This document shows positions 23,637 to 36,915 of a DNA stretch of 64,000 nt, in pieces. The notes below the pieces were generated by a model. The model saw only the letters and a list, made by a program, of their open reading frames with translations. It ran no database searches and had not been told where the DNA came from. Positions within the stretch are counted from its first letter, which is position 1; every line of letters begins with the position of its first letter. The stretch comes from Viola odorata (lineage: Eukaryota > Streptophyta > Magnoliopsida > Malpighiales > Violaceae): contig OY829542.1 of NCBI GenBank assembly GCA_963691705.1, positions 29,064,579 to 29,128,578 of the forward strand, read 5' to 3'. A program made the translations under genes and the position numbers.

Positions 23637-25772
23637 TGATCGCGCGTCCAACACGTCAAACATAAGAGTGAAGTAGGTATGGAAATGAGGGTAGAAATAC
23701 AACTTATCACTATCTACAAGAGTTTGTAGATTATGGTAAGAGGATCGTCCACAGAGAGCTCTAGGAGATGTAATTCTTAGGTTGACTTCCTCGTCACTGG
23801 ATTTGGTTTGGTAGTATCTGAAATTAAAGACAAAACAGAAAGAAGTAAAAATAGTTCAAAATAGTATTGGCCAAAGGCTTGGCCAAGACATGGGTCAAGA
23901 TTGAAATAAATTCGATAAAAGGAAATTCCAGGTAAGGATGATGTGAGAGCTTCTGTTCTTATGCTTTGATCATTGACTCGAGTGTATTCTTCTCTTCATT
24001 CATAGTACTGCTATAGAGTGGAGGTACTCCTGTTCACTCATGTCTTCCCTCCTCTTCAAATTACCTAGCGGGTGCTCCCTTTCCTGATAATCCTAGCCAA
24101 GGGACACCTTGCTGGTTAAAGGGTTTATCCATTTGACTGCTGTCTTGAATGGTTGTTCACTTTCTCAATGGTATAGGGGAAGACAGTACCTAGGCCAAGG
24201 TATCTCCCTATAGAAATCCTAGGTTGTCAATCTGGTCTTGACCTAGATTGCTTATTTCTTCTAGTCTGGCGCGAGACTAGTCACCTGCTTTGTCTAGCCG
24301 ACGGGTGCTCCCTTTCCTTCTAGACCGGCTACAACTCTTCTCTACTAGAGTGCAAGGATGATCAAACCTTGTCTCTAGTGAGTAAGCGATGAATTAAGCT
24401 TAAGAAATAAATAAATACAAGCGAAGAGATTATTTAAGTGCGGGTTGATCTCACGAATGCATAAGAACTTCAGCTCGTCAAGCCTTACCAAGAACAAATA
24501 TTTAGCTACTCATACTCATAGGTAAAAAGACAAAATATTTGGTTGCATAAATAAATTAAATCTGAGATATAAAATTGATAAGATTTGAGTCCTTATGCGA
24601 TCGTGGGGTCGAGTTCCCTTAGACGGCGTTGCTGTGATCGCTGCCGAACTTCACCTGCAAGGCGCCGGAGGGGGGGCTCCGGCGTAGACACTCCGATGCT
24701 TAAGTCAGTAAGTGTTTTGAAAATAGCAGCGTTTCTAGTAGTGAATTCTGGCTTACTTGATAATTTTCGTTAGGGGGTATTTGTAGGCCACTAGAGGCGA
24801 TAGCTGGACGTAAAGGCGTTATCCAGGTGTGACGTCACTCCTGATGACGTCATGGGCGATACCTCACCCTGACGTCATCAGCGATACCTGAGGGAACGTC
24901 GAGGTTGCTGTCTCCGAGGAGGGTATCAGGGGCGATACCTATGATCATGCCGGGGACGATAGCCCTATAGGCTCTTGGGATGGGATGATGCCGTGCGTTA
25001 TGAGACGCGTGAGACCTCCCCCCCGCTGAATTCGACCATCCTAGTAACCGCTTCAAGGTCCTGTAGCGATAGCTTAGATGTTCAGCAAGACTTGCGGATC
25101 TCCATCGTCGGCAGGGGTCAGATTTACGGAAATGCCCTTAAGATTGCCTTAATAGTTATCAAAAATAATTAAATCCGGAGCAAAATTATATCAATGTCAA
25201 TGAAGAAGAAAAGAGAAGAAGGGTTTCGGATCCGGACAGGGGAGGAACAATGTTTGGCTAAATAGCCCTAAAACTCCTCTGTCCTACTTCAACTCTACTT
25301 CCTAGAAGATCTCTAAAAAAAAGATTGTAACAATAAATTGTTTGAAATTGGAATTTGAATCGCAAATACAAAAGAGGGAGATCCCTTGTAGGATTCTTCA
25401 AAAGCTCGGCTTCAGATTCCTCTAGATTTGCTGGATAACTGCGACTTGCCAGTTTTAAAAGGCCCATGAGGAGACGGCCCAAGCGGACGTCAACGCTTCT
25501 GCTCAAATGTCCTCTATCGCGGAATGAGTCTTGGCCGCAAGCTTGGCCAAGACGATATGGTGCGCGCTACTTGTGAATGCGAAGGAGTCTTGGCCAAGCG
25601 CTAGGCCAAGACTCAGAAAATCAGCTTCAGCTCTCAATATATCAGATTCTTTAATAATTTGCCTTCAGACCAGAACTGTTAAGATATGAGAAATCAAGGA
25701 TAAATCAGTAGGTTTACTGCCCAAACAAACAAGTAAATGGGCAATAAAACATGATGAAATGCAATGTAATCA
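23637..25772 (-). repeat. Element B 3' LTR (split by a solo LTR)
   Basis: Aligned with the 5' LTR at 42664-44186, it is collinear except for the 586-bp solo LTR plus its 5-bp duplication. It keeps a GAGAT-containing stretch that the 5' copy has lost. The element-strand start TGATTACATTG lies directly after the polypurine tract at 25773-25786. Confidence 0.92.
24576..25161 (-). repeat. Tat-type solo LTR (copy 1)
   Basis: TGATAAG...GTTATCA ends are flanked by exact AAAAT duplications (24571-24575, 25162-25166). No internal region is attached, so this is a solo LTR left by LTR-LTR recombination. On the minus strand it has a TATA-like ACAAATACC region at about 24780, a downstream ACTTAAGCATCGGAGTG block, and several TGACGTCA palindromes (about 24830-24880), which are bZIP/as-1-type sites. 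Confidence 0.9.
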
Positions 25773-25786
25773 AATTCCCCATACTT
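25773..25786 (-). other. Polypurine tract of element B
   Basis: The element-strand sequence AAGTATGGGGAATT directly precedes the 3' LTR start TGATTAC. This is where plus-strand DNA synthesis would be primed. Confidence 0.8.
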
Positions 25787-26777
25787 AAACTATGCTTGCC
25801 CCCAAGCATACAGACTCAAAAAATCAAAAAAAAAATTAAAAATAAAAACACAACAAAAACAGAACAGACACCAAGAACCCCCTGACTTTCTCTTTTTCAA
25901 GCTGTTTACCCTATCACTAGATCTGCCAAGACACTTTCCTAACATACCCAATGCTAGACTAACAAGAACAGATCAATACCCTAAACATACCCCATCCACA
26001 TGGTATCAAGACACTCCAATAGAGTTTATTGATAAAGTATAGGGCAACAAGGTTCACCAAAGATTTGAGTCCCACCAAAGTGTTGTCTATCCAACAGTGC
26101 CTAAAGACTGGTGCCATTTAAATCACTTTGACAGAATTGTTCTATTTGTTTCTTTCTTTTCTATGTCCTAGCATTTTTTTTTAGACATATCAAGTATCCT
26201 TTGTCTTTTTACAGACACAGCACATAGACAGAGCTTGTTCTTTTTGGCTAGAACTTCCACCTTTGCTATATCTGCCCTATGACGTTCCAACACCTTTTAT
26301 TGTCTCACACTCTAGAAAAATAGAACAACACACTCAAAACATGGCAGCAAACCCCGTCACCCTAATAAAAGTTAAGGTTCTAGCTAAATGTCCTTTCGAC
26401 CATGTGGATGGTTAATGTTTGGGAATCATTAGAGTATATGCCCCTTAGGTATTGATCTAGTTGCGCTCATTCGCTTCCCTGTTACTAAAGCATTGTATCC
26501 TCTAGAAAAGTGTCTAACTACATTCCCACCGAAAGACTAAACAACCTAAGCAAGAAAATAAGGGTTCTGGTGTGCACTCACAAAACAGACTCAAAACATG
26601 CAGAAAAATACAAATAAAAATCATGCAAACAGTAGACTCAAAGCTGGACAAACTGATGTAAAAAGAAAAATTAAAACGCAAAAAATTGACTCAAAATCAC
26701 ACAAATCAGTCAATATTTCCAACAAACAAAAAACAGAAATTAAACAGAAATTAAAACACCCTCCCCACACTTAAAAG

Positions 26778-26797
26778 ACACAATGTCCTCATTGTGT
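26778..26797 (-). repeat. Conserved stem-loop, element B copy
   Basis: An 8-bp perfect stem ACACAATG/CATTGTGT closes an AGGA loop. It sits about 165 bases beyond the ORF3 stop and is followed by TAAGTGTGGGGAGGG. Matching stem-loops occur in elements A (37372-37391), D (51488-51507) and, with a different stem, C (47962-47977). Confidence 0.75.
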
Positions 26798-26956
26798 GGA
26801 GAGACAAAGAAAAGACAAAAATTAAAAAGAAAGGAAAAGACACGACCTGGGGGCAAAAGCAGCTTATGCTGCTGGAGTCTTGGCGTCTTGGCCTGAGACT
26901 TGGCCTAGACTCTGGTCTGGAGGGGTCTGATCTTGGCCTGAAGGTTGGCTCGATGG

Positions 26957-29107
26957 TTAGCCTAGATCAGCAACTGGAGGCTGTACTTCTGATTTTTGTG
27001 GAGTAGAGGGAGATTGGTGTTGAGTTGTTGCAGCTGGTTCGGGATCCTCTTCTTCGTCAGAGGACTCGGAGTCACTGCTGGTGATCATATGATTGTACAC
27101 CTTCTTGCGAATGTATCCTACTGCTCCGTCCAAGGCCTTGAGGTACCCTAAGTGGACCTGCAGATGCTCGTAGACATGGAGAACATTGGTCCTGAGGTTC
27201 TTCTGCTGCTCCATGATGCTTTTCTGGCTGTCGATCAGCGCCTGGCCCCAGCATGGGACTATCTCATTGTTGTCTGCAGCTGGAGGCTCTTGTGGCCTGT
27301 CTTGGCCCTTATCTTGGCCTAGACGATCCAAGATGATCTTCTGCTGCTCTAGGATGAGCAGCTGCCTAGCTTGAAATTCTCTGGCCCAGGCTGGAGGTTC
27401 ACTAGTAGTACCGGCTGAGGGGTCTTGGCCTGAAGCTTGGCCAAGATCAGCTGCTTTTGCTGCTGGATCGGTAATGGGAGGATCTTGGCCTGGATCCTGG
27501 GCTATACTGTCTTCTGCTGCCTCTCCAGGAATCTTTACTGGTCTCAGCTTGTAGTTTCCATCATTTTTCTTGGAGAAAATATGCCCCCCCACTGGTGTAA
27601 AACTTGTATTACAAGCAACAAACCCTTCTTCCAAATGGAAATATCCCATTTGGTCGAAGGCTTTCAAATCCAAAATCTTTGGGGAACAACACTTATGCAA
27701 GTCAGCAGTGGCAAGATCTAGCTTAGCAGTTTGAACAGCAAGCCATGTAATCAAAGACCCAAAAATCAACTTGGTAGCAGACTCACGAGCATGCAATTGC
27801 TGAACCAAATAAAGTCCTAAATTGACTCTTTTCTGGTGTAAAATACACCAAAGCAAAAAGAGTTCTGATTTGGCTAAATTCCCAGAGACTTTTGTCTTCC
27901 CCGAAAGGTTAATAAACAAAGCCCTGTGGAGCATCCTAAAGGCAGGATTCAAAATTGCATGTGCTTTAGAATTTCTATCAAATTTCACATTAGGGTCACC
28001 AGTGACCTCTCTAAAAGCAGTATTGTTATCCCAATCAGCGGGATAATCAAAAATAGCCTCATCACTATATGCAAATCCTAACAAAGAATTGAAAGCATCA
28101 ACAGACAAGTGATTCCATTTATTGCACAAGCGGAAATTAATTACATCAGCAGCAGGAAGATCTGGTTTATCCCTACCCCGAACATACAAGGTAGCCTCAT
28201 CAAACCAGAAGGTTGTGTGGAATTCCAGGCACAACTCAGTATAAGCATCATACTCAACAAACATGAAAGGGACCCAACCAATGTTATAGACAAACTCTCT
28301 AATTTTATTTCCTAATCCCATTTTGTCTAAGAAATCAAAATAAAGCATAGCAAAGGATGGGATATCACAGGAATGAAAATCAAGCAATTTGGACTTGAGG
28401 TCTAGTGTATCAAACTTCAACCAGCCTCGAAGTGTGTGCAGGGGAGGAAGAGAAGGTATCTTAGCAGTCTTGGCCGGAGTCTTGGCCAAGACTGGAGAGT
28501 CCTCCTCATCATCATTATCGTCTTCCTCCACCACCTTTTTCTTCCCTTTACTTTTGGCAGTGGAAGGAGAAGTAATGGATTTCTTAGGGTTTGCCTGTCT
28601 TCTCGGCCTCAACCCTCGGCGGAGCTGGAATGTTCTTTGATTTCTTCCCCGAAGTTTTCTTGTTTGCCACCTACTTCACACGGCCGCTGGGCTTTTTCGG
28701 TGGTGCGGCGGTGGTCTTCGCGGAGGTGGTGATGGGGGGACTGCAGCGGCTGGCGGAGCTGGGTTTGGTGCTCCAGCTGCCTCCACCTTCTTCAGCAGCC
28801 TTTTCTCTCGCCTGCTCTCTCTCTCTCCTGCTGACGTAGGAACGGAAGGCCGCATCCTCTTTGCAAGAGGGACGTCGTCAGAGTCTTAGTCACTCACGAC
28901 CACGGCCCGGTCGACTCCCTTGACGGTGTCCTCAGACTCATCGGGCAAATTGTCCTCTGAGGATATCGAGTCGTCGTCCTCGAGCGCTTGGAGAAGACGC
29001 CTCACGGCGGAGATTCCTTCGGCCGGAAGGACAGGCGGTGCTGCGCCTCTAAGGTCATCACTAGCTTCTGGAATGTCAGACAGTGGGTCCTGGTTTGGTG
29101 GGTTCAT
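26957..29107 (-). pseudogene. Athila ORF3 (envelope-position protein) of element B
   Basis: The long open part, 28612-26957 (551 codons), carries the Athila ORF signature: FVYNIGWVPFMFVEYDAY, ELCLEFHTTFWFDEATLYV, INFRLCNKWNHLSVDAFNS and LLGFAYSDEA. Its end is acidic and Gln/Pro-rich. The upstream part from ATG 29107 is acidic (LEDDDSISSEDNLPDESED) and stops at TAA 28886-28888; the two parts lie in different frames. ORF3 sits downstream of integrase, where retroviruses have env, but I see no signal peptide or clear membrane helix, so an envelope role is not supported. Tetrapeptide strings LAKTPAKT and GQDPGQDP reflect a repeated GGCC motif. Confidence 0.8.
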
Positions 29108-29733
29108 GGTTGTGAGAGAGGAATGGAGAGTGGAATAATGGTGGGTTTAAGTTTTCTGGGAATTTTGTGAGATTTTGGGAGAAGAAGACTGTTGAGTTTT
29201 TAAGCTTAGGCGGGTGGCCGATTTTTGTTGGTTACGTGGGTAATGGAGTGTCAGAGTAAAAGGGGAATACTCAGAGTTGGAGGTTTGAGTTTCCCATGTT
29301 TGCAATTAATTCCATTTAATTGCTTTTTGAATTTGTCTGTTCAAAAAGCTATTAAAACTTTTTAAAAAGACGGCGCTGACACGTGTCCCACTAACTCACA
29401 AAGAGCTCCGCTGATGCATAACAGTCTAGCCCAAAGGCTTGGCCAAACTCTTGGCCAGCCTGGATCAATTTCCCCACACTTAATTTCCTGCACAAAATCA
29501 AAAATAACCCAGCGAAATCAAATGTGACCAAAAATTCGAAAATATATAAAATCAAAAGGAAAAATAAAAAGAAACAAAAAGAAACAAAAAGAAACAGAAG
29601 AAAATTAAAATAAGATAAAAGAAACAAATGTTGCCTCCCTTGTAGCGCCCTTATTTTAAGTCGTAGGCTTGACTCAGAATTTCCTTCACTTATCCTCTAG
29701 TGGCAAATCCACCTTTTCAGAAATTTTTTCTTC

Positions 29734-32657
29734 CTAGAAACTTTCAAAGTATGGCTTCAATCTTTGTCCGTTCACCTTGAGCTCGGCACTTGTTTTTTCA
29801 TTTCTAATATCTACTGCACCATGTGGGTAAATATTAGTAACAACAAAAGGGCCTTCCCATCTTGTTTTTAATTTTCCAGGAAACAACTTAAAATGAGAAT
29901 TATAAAGAAAAACCTTCTCCCCTGTGTGGAGAGGTTTCCCAATAATTCTTTTGTCGTGGTAGACCTTCATTCTGATTTTGACAATCAGCTGATTGTCATA
30001 GGCTTGGTCTCTCAACTCCTCTAGCTCATAGAGTTGTAACTTCCTTTCTTGCCCAGTTTCGTCATAGCTCAAGTTGCACTTTCGTATAGCCCAATATGCT
30101 TTGTGTTGCAACCCTACTGGTAAGTGACACGCCTTCCCATAGACCAGCTTGTAAGGCGTCATCCCAATTGGGCCTTTGTAAGCCGTTCTGCAGGCCCATA
30201 ATGCGTCATCTAACCGCTGGCTCCAATCATGTCTGTCTAGGCCTACTGTCTTGGCCAAGAAAGATTTCACCTCTCTATTCGACACTTCTGCTTGGCCGTT
30301 TGATTGAGGGTGGTAGGCTGTGGATACTCTATGTGTGATGCCATATTTCCTGAAAAGGGAAGATAAAATCTTGTTGCAGAAGTGTGTTCCTCGATCACTA
30401 ATGATCCCTCGAGGAATTCCAAATCTGTTCAAGATGTTAGATTTAATAAAAGAAATAACAGTCCTAGCATCATCATTCTTGGTGGCTTTCGCCTCTATCC
30501 ATTTTGATACATAATCCATAGCTAAGAGAATATATCTGTTGCCAAAAGAAGTAGGGAAAGGTCCCATAAAATCTATGCCACATATATCAAATATTTCACA
30601 TGAAAGAATAAAATTCATAGGCATTTCATTTCGGGAACTAATATTCCTTACTTTTTGGCAAGCGGGACAAGTTTTACAAAACAGAAAACTGTCCTGAAAA
30701 ATACTAGGCCAATAAAAACCAGCCTATAAGACTTTTAGGGCTGTTCTCCTAGCTCCAAAATGGCCTCCACATGCTTGAGAATGACAAAATTTAAGAATAG
30801 ACAAAGTTTCACCTTGAGGTATACACCTTCTAAGCAATTGATCAATGTCTAATTTCCATAAATAAGGATCATCCCAGACATAGTACTTACTGTCATGTTT
30901 GACCTTTACTCTCTCATAGGTAGTCATATCACCATAGTGTTTACCTGTTGCAAGGTAATTCGCTATTTCAGCGTACCATGGCCGCGGGTTTGGCTGAGGG
31001 TTTGGCCTAGACTCTGGGCTAGATAGTGCGACTGAAAATAGTTTTTCATCAGGAAATTCTGCCCTTACTGGTTCCAGGTCTCCTTCTGCTAGGCAGCGGC
31101 TCAGGTGGTCTGCCACAAGGTTCTCCCTGCCGCTCTTGTCCTTAATTTCCAGATTATGCTCCTGTAAAAGAAGAATCCATCGTATTAGTCTAGGTTTGGC
31201 CTCATGCTTGACCAAGAGATATTTCAATGCCGCATGGTCAGAAAATACAATAATTTTTATGCCTAATAAATAAGATCTAAATTTTTCCAGGGCAAAAACT
31301 ATTGCAAAGAGTTCTTTTTCGGTTGTGGTGTAATTTCTTTGGGCATCATCTAGCATTTTTGATGCATAATAGATCACGTGTGGATCTTTTCCTTTCTTCT
31401 GCCCAAGAACCGCTCCAACAGCAGCGTCACTTGCGTCGCACATCAGCTCAAATGGCAAGCTCCAGTCCGGCGCTTGGATGATCGGTGCTGATGTCAATCG
31501 CTCCTTCAGCTCCTCGAACGATTTCTAACATGCCTCGTTGAAGTCGAACTCTACCTCCTTTTGTAGTAGCTTGCACATTGGTTCAGCTACCTTGGAGAAG
31601 TTTTTATGAACCTATGATAGAAACTTGCATGCCCAAGAAAGCTCCTAACCTCACGCAAGCATGAGGGGTAAGGCAAGTTCTTTATAGTGTCAATTTTTGC
31701 TTGATCAACCTCAATGCCTTTCTTTGAAATCACATGGCCAAGGGCAATTCCTTGGTCTACCATAAAATGGCATTTTTCAAAGTTTAAGGCTAAACATGTA
31801 TCAACACATCTCTTTAAAATATTTTCTAAATTATGTAAGCATTGTTCGAAATTATTACCGTAAACGGTAAAATCATCCATGAATACCTCGATGATCTTCT
31901 CTACATATTCAAAAAATATACTTACCATGCACCTTTGAAAGGTTGCAGGCGCATTGCATAGCCCAAATGACATGCGTCTGTAGGCGAACGTTCCAAATGG
32001 ACAAGTGAACGTCGTCTTTTCTTGGTCTTCGGGTGCAACAGGAATTTGATGAAACCCCGAGTAGCCGTCCAAGAAGCAATAGTGAGACTTTCCAGTAAGC
32101 CTCTCTACCATTTGGTCGATAAACGGTAATGGGAAATGGTCCTTCCGAGTGACTTGATTCAGCCTTCGGTAGTCAATACATACCCTCCATCCGTTTTGGA
32201 TTCTTGTTGTTCTTTGGGTTCCATCTTCTCCTTCGACCACTGTAATTCCAGTTTTCTTAGGAACTACCTGCACAGGAGACACCCAATTACTATCAGAGAT
32301 AGGATAAATCACACCCGAATCTAACAATTTAATTATTTCTTTTTTAACCACTTCCATCATTGGAGGGTTTAATCTCCTCTGGGGTTGCCGAATGGGTTTC
32401 TTATCCTCTTCCACATGAATTTTATGGGTACAAATGTTTGCTGATATTCCCTTGATATCCGCCATGTTCCAGCCAATCGCTTCCTTGTGCATCTTCAAGA
32501 CTGCCACCAATCTCTCTTCTTCATTCCCCGTTAGCTTTGCTGAAATAATAACGGGTAGGGTGTCGTCTAGGCCTAGATAGGCATATTTGAGATGGTCTGG
32601 CAGAGGTTTTAATTCCAACTGTGGTGCCTACACAACAGAAGGTAGAAATTTAGGAAG
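29734..32657 (-). pseudogene. Element B pol: RT, RNase H, integrase
   Basis: Domains in order on the minus strand. RT (32618-31600) has CIDYRRLNQVT, FLDGYSGFHQI, the catalytic FMDDF and LGHVISKKGI. RNase H (31490-31040) has [12 protein letters not shown] and [10 protein letters not shown]. The H2C2 zinc finger (about 30780-30640) has [10 protein letters not shown] and CKTCPACQK. Integrase has D, D, E in [18 protein letters not shown] and [11 protein letters not shown], ending in a GPFVV-type C-terminal domain. These enzymes copy element RNA into cDNA and insert it. Breaks: TAG at 32628-32630, 31525-31527 and 30724-30726, each at a position where relatives have Gln, and a one-base loss in an A-run at 31601-31605. 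Element A separates this part from gag. Confidence 0.92.
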
Positions 32658-32662
32658 GTTGG

Positions 32663-34155
32663 TGATTAGATTGCATTTCATCATATTTTTACTGTCCATT
32701 TACTAGTTATTTGGGCAGTAAACCTACTGATTTCCCCTTGTATTTCCCATATCTTTGCAGTTCTGGTCTGGAGGCAATTTATGAAGAATCTGATTTTTGA
32801 AGAGCTGAAGCTTATTTTCAGAGTCTTGGCCTAGCGTTTGGCCTAGACTTCTCCGCATTCAAAGTATCGCGCACCAGATCGTCTTGGCCAAGACTGCGGC
32901 CAAGACTCAGTCGCAGAAGAGCAATCATGAGCAGCAGCGTTGGGCCTTGCGAGCTGGCAAATCACAACTGTCCAGTGACAAAGAGAAGGATCAAGAAGAT
33001 ATTTATTTAAGAATCCTATCAAGGATCTCCTTCCATCTTTATATATTTTAAATCCCTATTTTTATTCAAAACAAATCAGGATAATTTATTTGGAGATTGT
33101 TTTGGAGATTATTTAAGAGATTGAGTTGGAGAAGGACAAAGGAGTTTTAGCTTACTTATAGCTGAACTTGTCCTCCTCTTCTCCCTCTCTCTTCTTCTTC
33201 CCCAATTCGACATTGATATACTTTTGCTCCGGATTTAACTCTTTAAATCTCGGATTTAATTTATTTATGCAATCAAGTATTTTATTTTTCTACCTATGAG
33301 TATGAGTAGCTAAACACCCATTCTTGGTAAGGGTTGATGAGCTTAGTTCTTATGCATTCGTGAGATCAAACCATGCTTAATAATCTCTTTATTCGTATTC
33401 GTTTATTTCTTGAGCTTATTAAATCGCTTACTCACTAGAGGCAAGAGTTGGCCGAAGAGTTGCAACCAGCCTAGAAGGAAAGGGAGCACCCGTCGGCTAG
33501 GCAAAGTAGGTGACTAGTCTCGCGCCAGACTAGAAGAAATAAGTGAGCTAGGTCAAGACCAGATTGACAACCTAAGGTTTCCATAGGGAAATAACTTGGC
33601 CTAGGTACTGTCTTCCCCTCTACCATTGAGGAAGCGAACAACCATTCAAGACAGCAGTTAAACGGATAAACCCTTTAACCAGCAAGGTGTCCCTTGGCTA
33701 GGATTATCAGGAAAGGGAGCACCCGCCAGGTAATTTGAAGAGGAGGGAAGACAGGAGTGAACAGGAGTACCTCCACTCTATAGCAGTACTATGAATCAAG
33801 AGATGAATACCCTTGAGTCTATGATCGAAGCATAAGAATAGAAGCTCTCACATCACCCTTACCTGGAATTCCCTTTTATTTGATTTATCTCAATCTTGAC
33901 CCCTGTCTAGGCCAAGCCTTTGGCCAATACTATTTTGAACTATTTTACCTCTTTCTGTTTTGTCTTTATTTTCAGATTCTACCAAACCAAATCTAGTGAC
34001 GAGGAAGTCAACCAAGAACTACATTTCCTAGAGGTCTCTGTGGACGATCCTCTTACCACAATCTACAAACTCTTGTGGACAGTGATAAGTTGTATTTCTA
34101 CCCCCTTTTTCATACCTATTTCACTCTTATATTTGACGTGTTCGACGCGCGATCA
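32663..34155 (+). repeat. Element A 5' LTR
   Basis: Begins TGATTAGATTGC and ends GACGCGCGATCA. Relative to the 3' copy it lacks about 20 bp near 33450 (after GAGTTGGCC). Paired GGCC motifs lie at about 32828 and 33910. Confidence 0.95.
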
Positions 34156-34160
34156 AATTT

Positions 34161-34180
34161 TGGCGCCGTTGCTGGGGATC
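34161..34180 (+). other. Primer binding site for tRNA-Asp, element A
   Basis: TGGCGCCGTTGCTGGGGATC is complementary to the 3' end of plant tRNA-Asp(GUC) except for one base. It starts five bases after the LTR end, the usual Athila arrangement. Equivalent sites are at 42641-42658 (element B) and 54588-54605 (element D), both on the minus strand. Confidence 0.9.
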
Positions 34181-34224
34181 TCTAACGGTATTTGTAGTTT
34201 TTGTTTTATTTTGTTTTTTGATAG

Positions 34225-36915
34225 TTGATGACCAGGTCCTCTTGCAGAGAAGAAGATTTACTACCATACAATCTGAATCTCTCTAAGATCGAAGCACAAC
34301 TCAGGAAGATAGCTAGAAAGAGGAAAGCCCCAGAAGAAAGTGAATCAGAAACCTCAAGTTCCGAAACAGATTACAGTCTAGACCATGATCTTGGCCAAGA
34401 CTCCGACCAAGACATGGCAGAAAATCAACCAGAGCCGACGATGAGGGAACTGAACAGAACAGTAGAACAGGAAACCTTTTCCTGTATCAGTTTACCAGCT
34501 GTACCGAATGATTGGTCTATCAAGACCAATATGGTTGCCAACCTTCCTAAGTTCTTTGGCCATTCAAATGGAAACCCATTCAAGCATCTAAGGAACCTAC
34601 ACGTTCAATGTGACATGATGAAACCAGCTGCTGTGAATATGGAAAGAGCAAAGTTGAAAGCTTTTCCATGCTCTCTTGAGGGGGCTGCCCAAAATTGGTT
34701 CTACGGTCTACCTCACAACACGGTCAACACATGGGCCGAGATGTCCACTTTGTTCCTAAACAAGTACTGGAATGCAACAAAAGCAAGGGTAGCTCGAAAG
34801 AACATGGTTGTCATCCAGCAAAGGAACAATGAGGGTCTAAGTGAATATCATCAACGGTTCCGTGAGTTGCAAGAAGTCTGCCCTACACACGGAGTTGCGG
34901 ATCAGACAATGATCCAGTACTTTTATGACGGGATGCTGCCAAGCAGCAAAGAAAAAGTGGACTCAACAGCAGGTGGAGCATTGCAAGACTTGACTGTCAC
35001 AAGAGCCAAGATGCTACTTCAGACTATGGCAGACAATTGCCAAAATAATATTTCTTCTAACCGAAACTCTATTCCTTCAAATCTTTGTGCTATTAATGTT
35101 GAACAAAAGTTAACTGAATTAACTGACATGGTCAAAAATCTTTCTATTAACATTTCAGGTGCAATGCCCACAGGAATTCAGAATCAAAAGCAGGTAGCTT
35201 CAGTGTGTGGGATATGTCAGCAGCAGGATCATCAAACCAACAATTTTTATTTGGTGCAACACCCTTCGGATGATATAACTCAGGTTAACGCAGCATACAC
35301 ACACAACCAAGGGAGCATGCAGAACTACCCTCAGGGAAGTAACGAGTACTCATGGAGAGGCCACCCAAAATTCAGATGGAGCGATTCAGTCCCTCCACAA
35401 CAGAATCTAGGCCAAGCCCCTGGCCAAGCTCCTGTAGCCCAGCTACCGCCTACCCCTCAACCTTTGCAGATTACTGGTCCATCTATAGAAGACACTCTTA
35501 AAAGTTTTATGCAAGCAACCCAAACTAGTTTGGTAGAGATGCAGAAGAATTTTATGCAGTCACAGATAGAGATGCAGAAGAATTTTATGCAATCACAGGC
35601 GGAGATGCAAAAGCAAATCAATCAGATGGCTAACCAAGGCAGATTACCTTCTGCCACCGTGAACAGCCCCAGGCACAATGTTAGTACCATGAGTTTAAGG
35701 AGTAGAGTTGTGTTACCAGAGAGGGAAGGTGCGAAAACAGACAAGGAATTGAAAAAAATTCAGTCGCAAGAGTTGGATGAAGATGGGGAGGAAGAAATTG
35801 AGGCAAATGTTGTCTTGGCCAAACCTGTGGCCAAACCTAACCAGAAGGAGGAAGTGATCGAAATTCCTCCACCATTCCCTCCTAGATCCTCAAAAGAGAA
35901 GAAGCAAGATGAAGTAAGGGACTTTATGAATTTTTTTGGAAAGATAGCTGTTAATATACCTATGTTAGACTTAATTGCCAAAGTTCCCTCTTATGCTAAA
36001 TTTCTTAAAGAATTTTGCACTAAAAAAAAGAAAGTTGCAGGTATAGAGAGAGTGAATTTAGCTCATAATGTCTCTACAGTGCAGCAACTTCTAGAGAAGT
36101 GCAAGGATCAGGGAACTTTCACCATTCCATGCCGAATAGGAAACAAGACGATTGAGAAAGCCCTTTATGATTTGGGGGCTGGCATCAATGTGATGTCTTT
36201 GAGCGAGTTCGAGACCCTGAAGATAGGAACGATGAAGGAAACTGACTTGGTGATTCAGCTGGCTGACAGATCGTTCATCCGACCCAAGGGAGTCGTGACA
36301 GATGTCTTGGTAATGGTAAACGATTTTATATACCTAGTGGATTTTTACATTGTTGAAATGAATGATCAATTGCCTTCTTGCACCACTGACATTTTATTAG
36401 GAAGACCATTTCTAAGGACATCAAAGGCTAAGATTGACTACTTTGAAGGGAGAATAATTTTAGAATTTTGTGGGAGGACTATAAAATTCAGCATTACCGA
36501 AGCATTACAGCATCCAAATAACTCACCTTGCGTGAATTTTCTTGATGTTTTAGATCCAATTACTGATGAAATGGCTGATATTTATGTTAACGATCCCTTT
36601 GAGTATGTGTTGAGCAGGGGAATTTCAACAAAGACACTGAAGGAATTGGAGGACAGAATAGGAAATCAGAAGGAGCTCTAAGAAGTTTTGGGTAGTTTGG
36701 CTGATCCAAAAGAGACAGACGCAATCTTGGCCTCGAGCTTGGCCAAGACACGGGCCAAGACTGCAAAAGTGAAAGGGAAAACAGGACAATAGAATTATGA
36801 GCTGGAACAGCCCCCCAATCCATTCAAACGTATACCTATAGGGGTTGTTAAGGGAATGCCACCCAAAGGTCCTGACAAACTTAGCACATGGGGGGAATTT
36901 GGAGAAGTTTCTTGA
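34225..36915 (+). pseudogene. Element A gag-protease (two in-frame stops)
   Basis: An 897-codon frame from ATG 34225 to TGA 36913-36915, broken by TAA at 36679-36681 and TAG at 36790-36792, both at Gln positions of the relatives. The retrotransposon Gag domain is at about residues 100-260 (NPFKHLRNLHVQCDMM, LEGAAQNWFYGLPHNTVNTW). The zinc knuckle reads CGICQQQDHQTNNF, with the last Cys replaced by Phe. Coiled MQKNFMQSQ repeats follow. The aspartic protease (about residue 650) has DLGAGINVMSLSEF, where D-L-G is the catalytic triplet. Gag packages RNA and the protease cuts Gag. There is no RT downstream. Confidence 0.92.

Noticed and set aside
26957..28612. Element B ORF3 as a true envelope glycoprotein
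   Set aside because: It sits in the env position, but no signal peptide or clear membrane helix is visible; the Athila ORF label is safer.
26794..29170. Plus-strand ORFs opposite element B ORF3
   Set aside because: They mirror the real minus-strand frame, which carries the recognised Athila domain.
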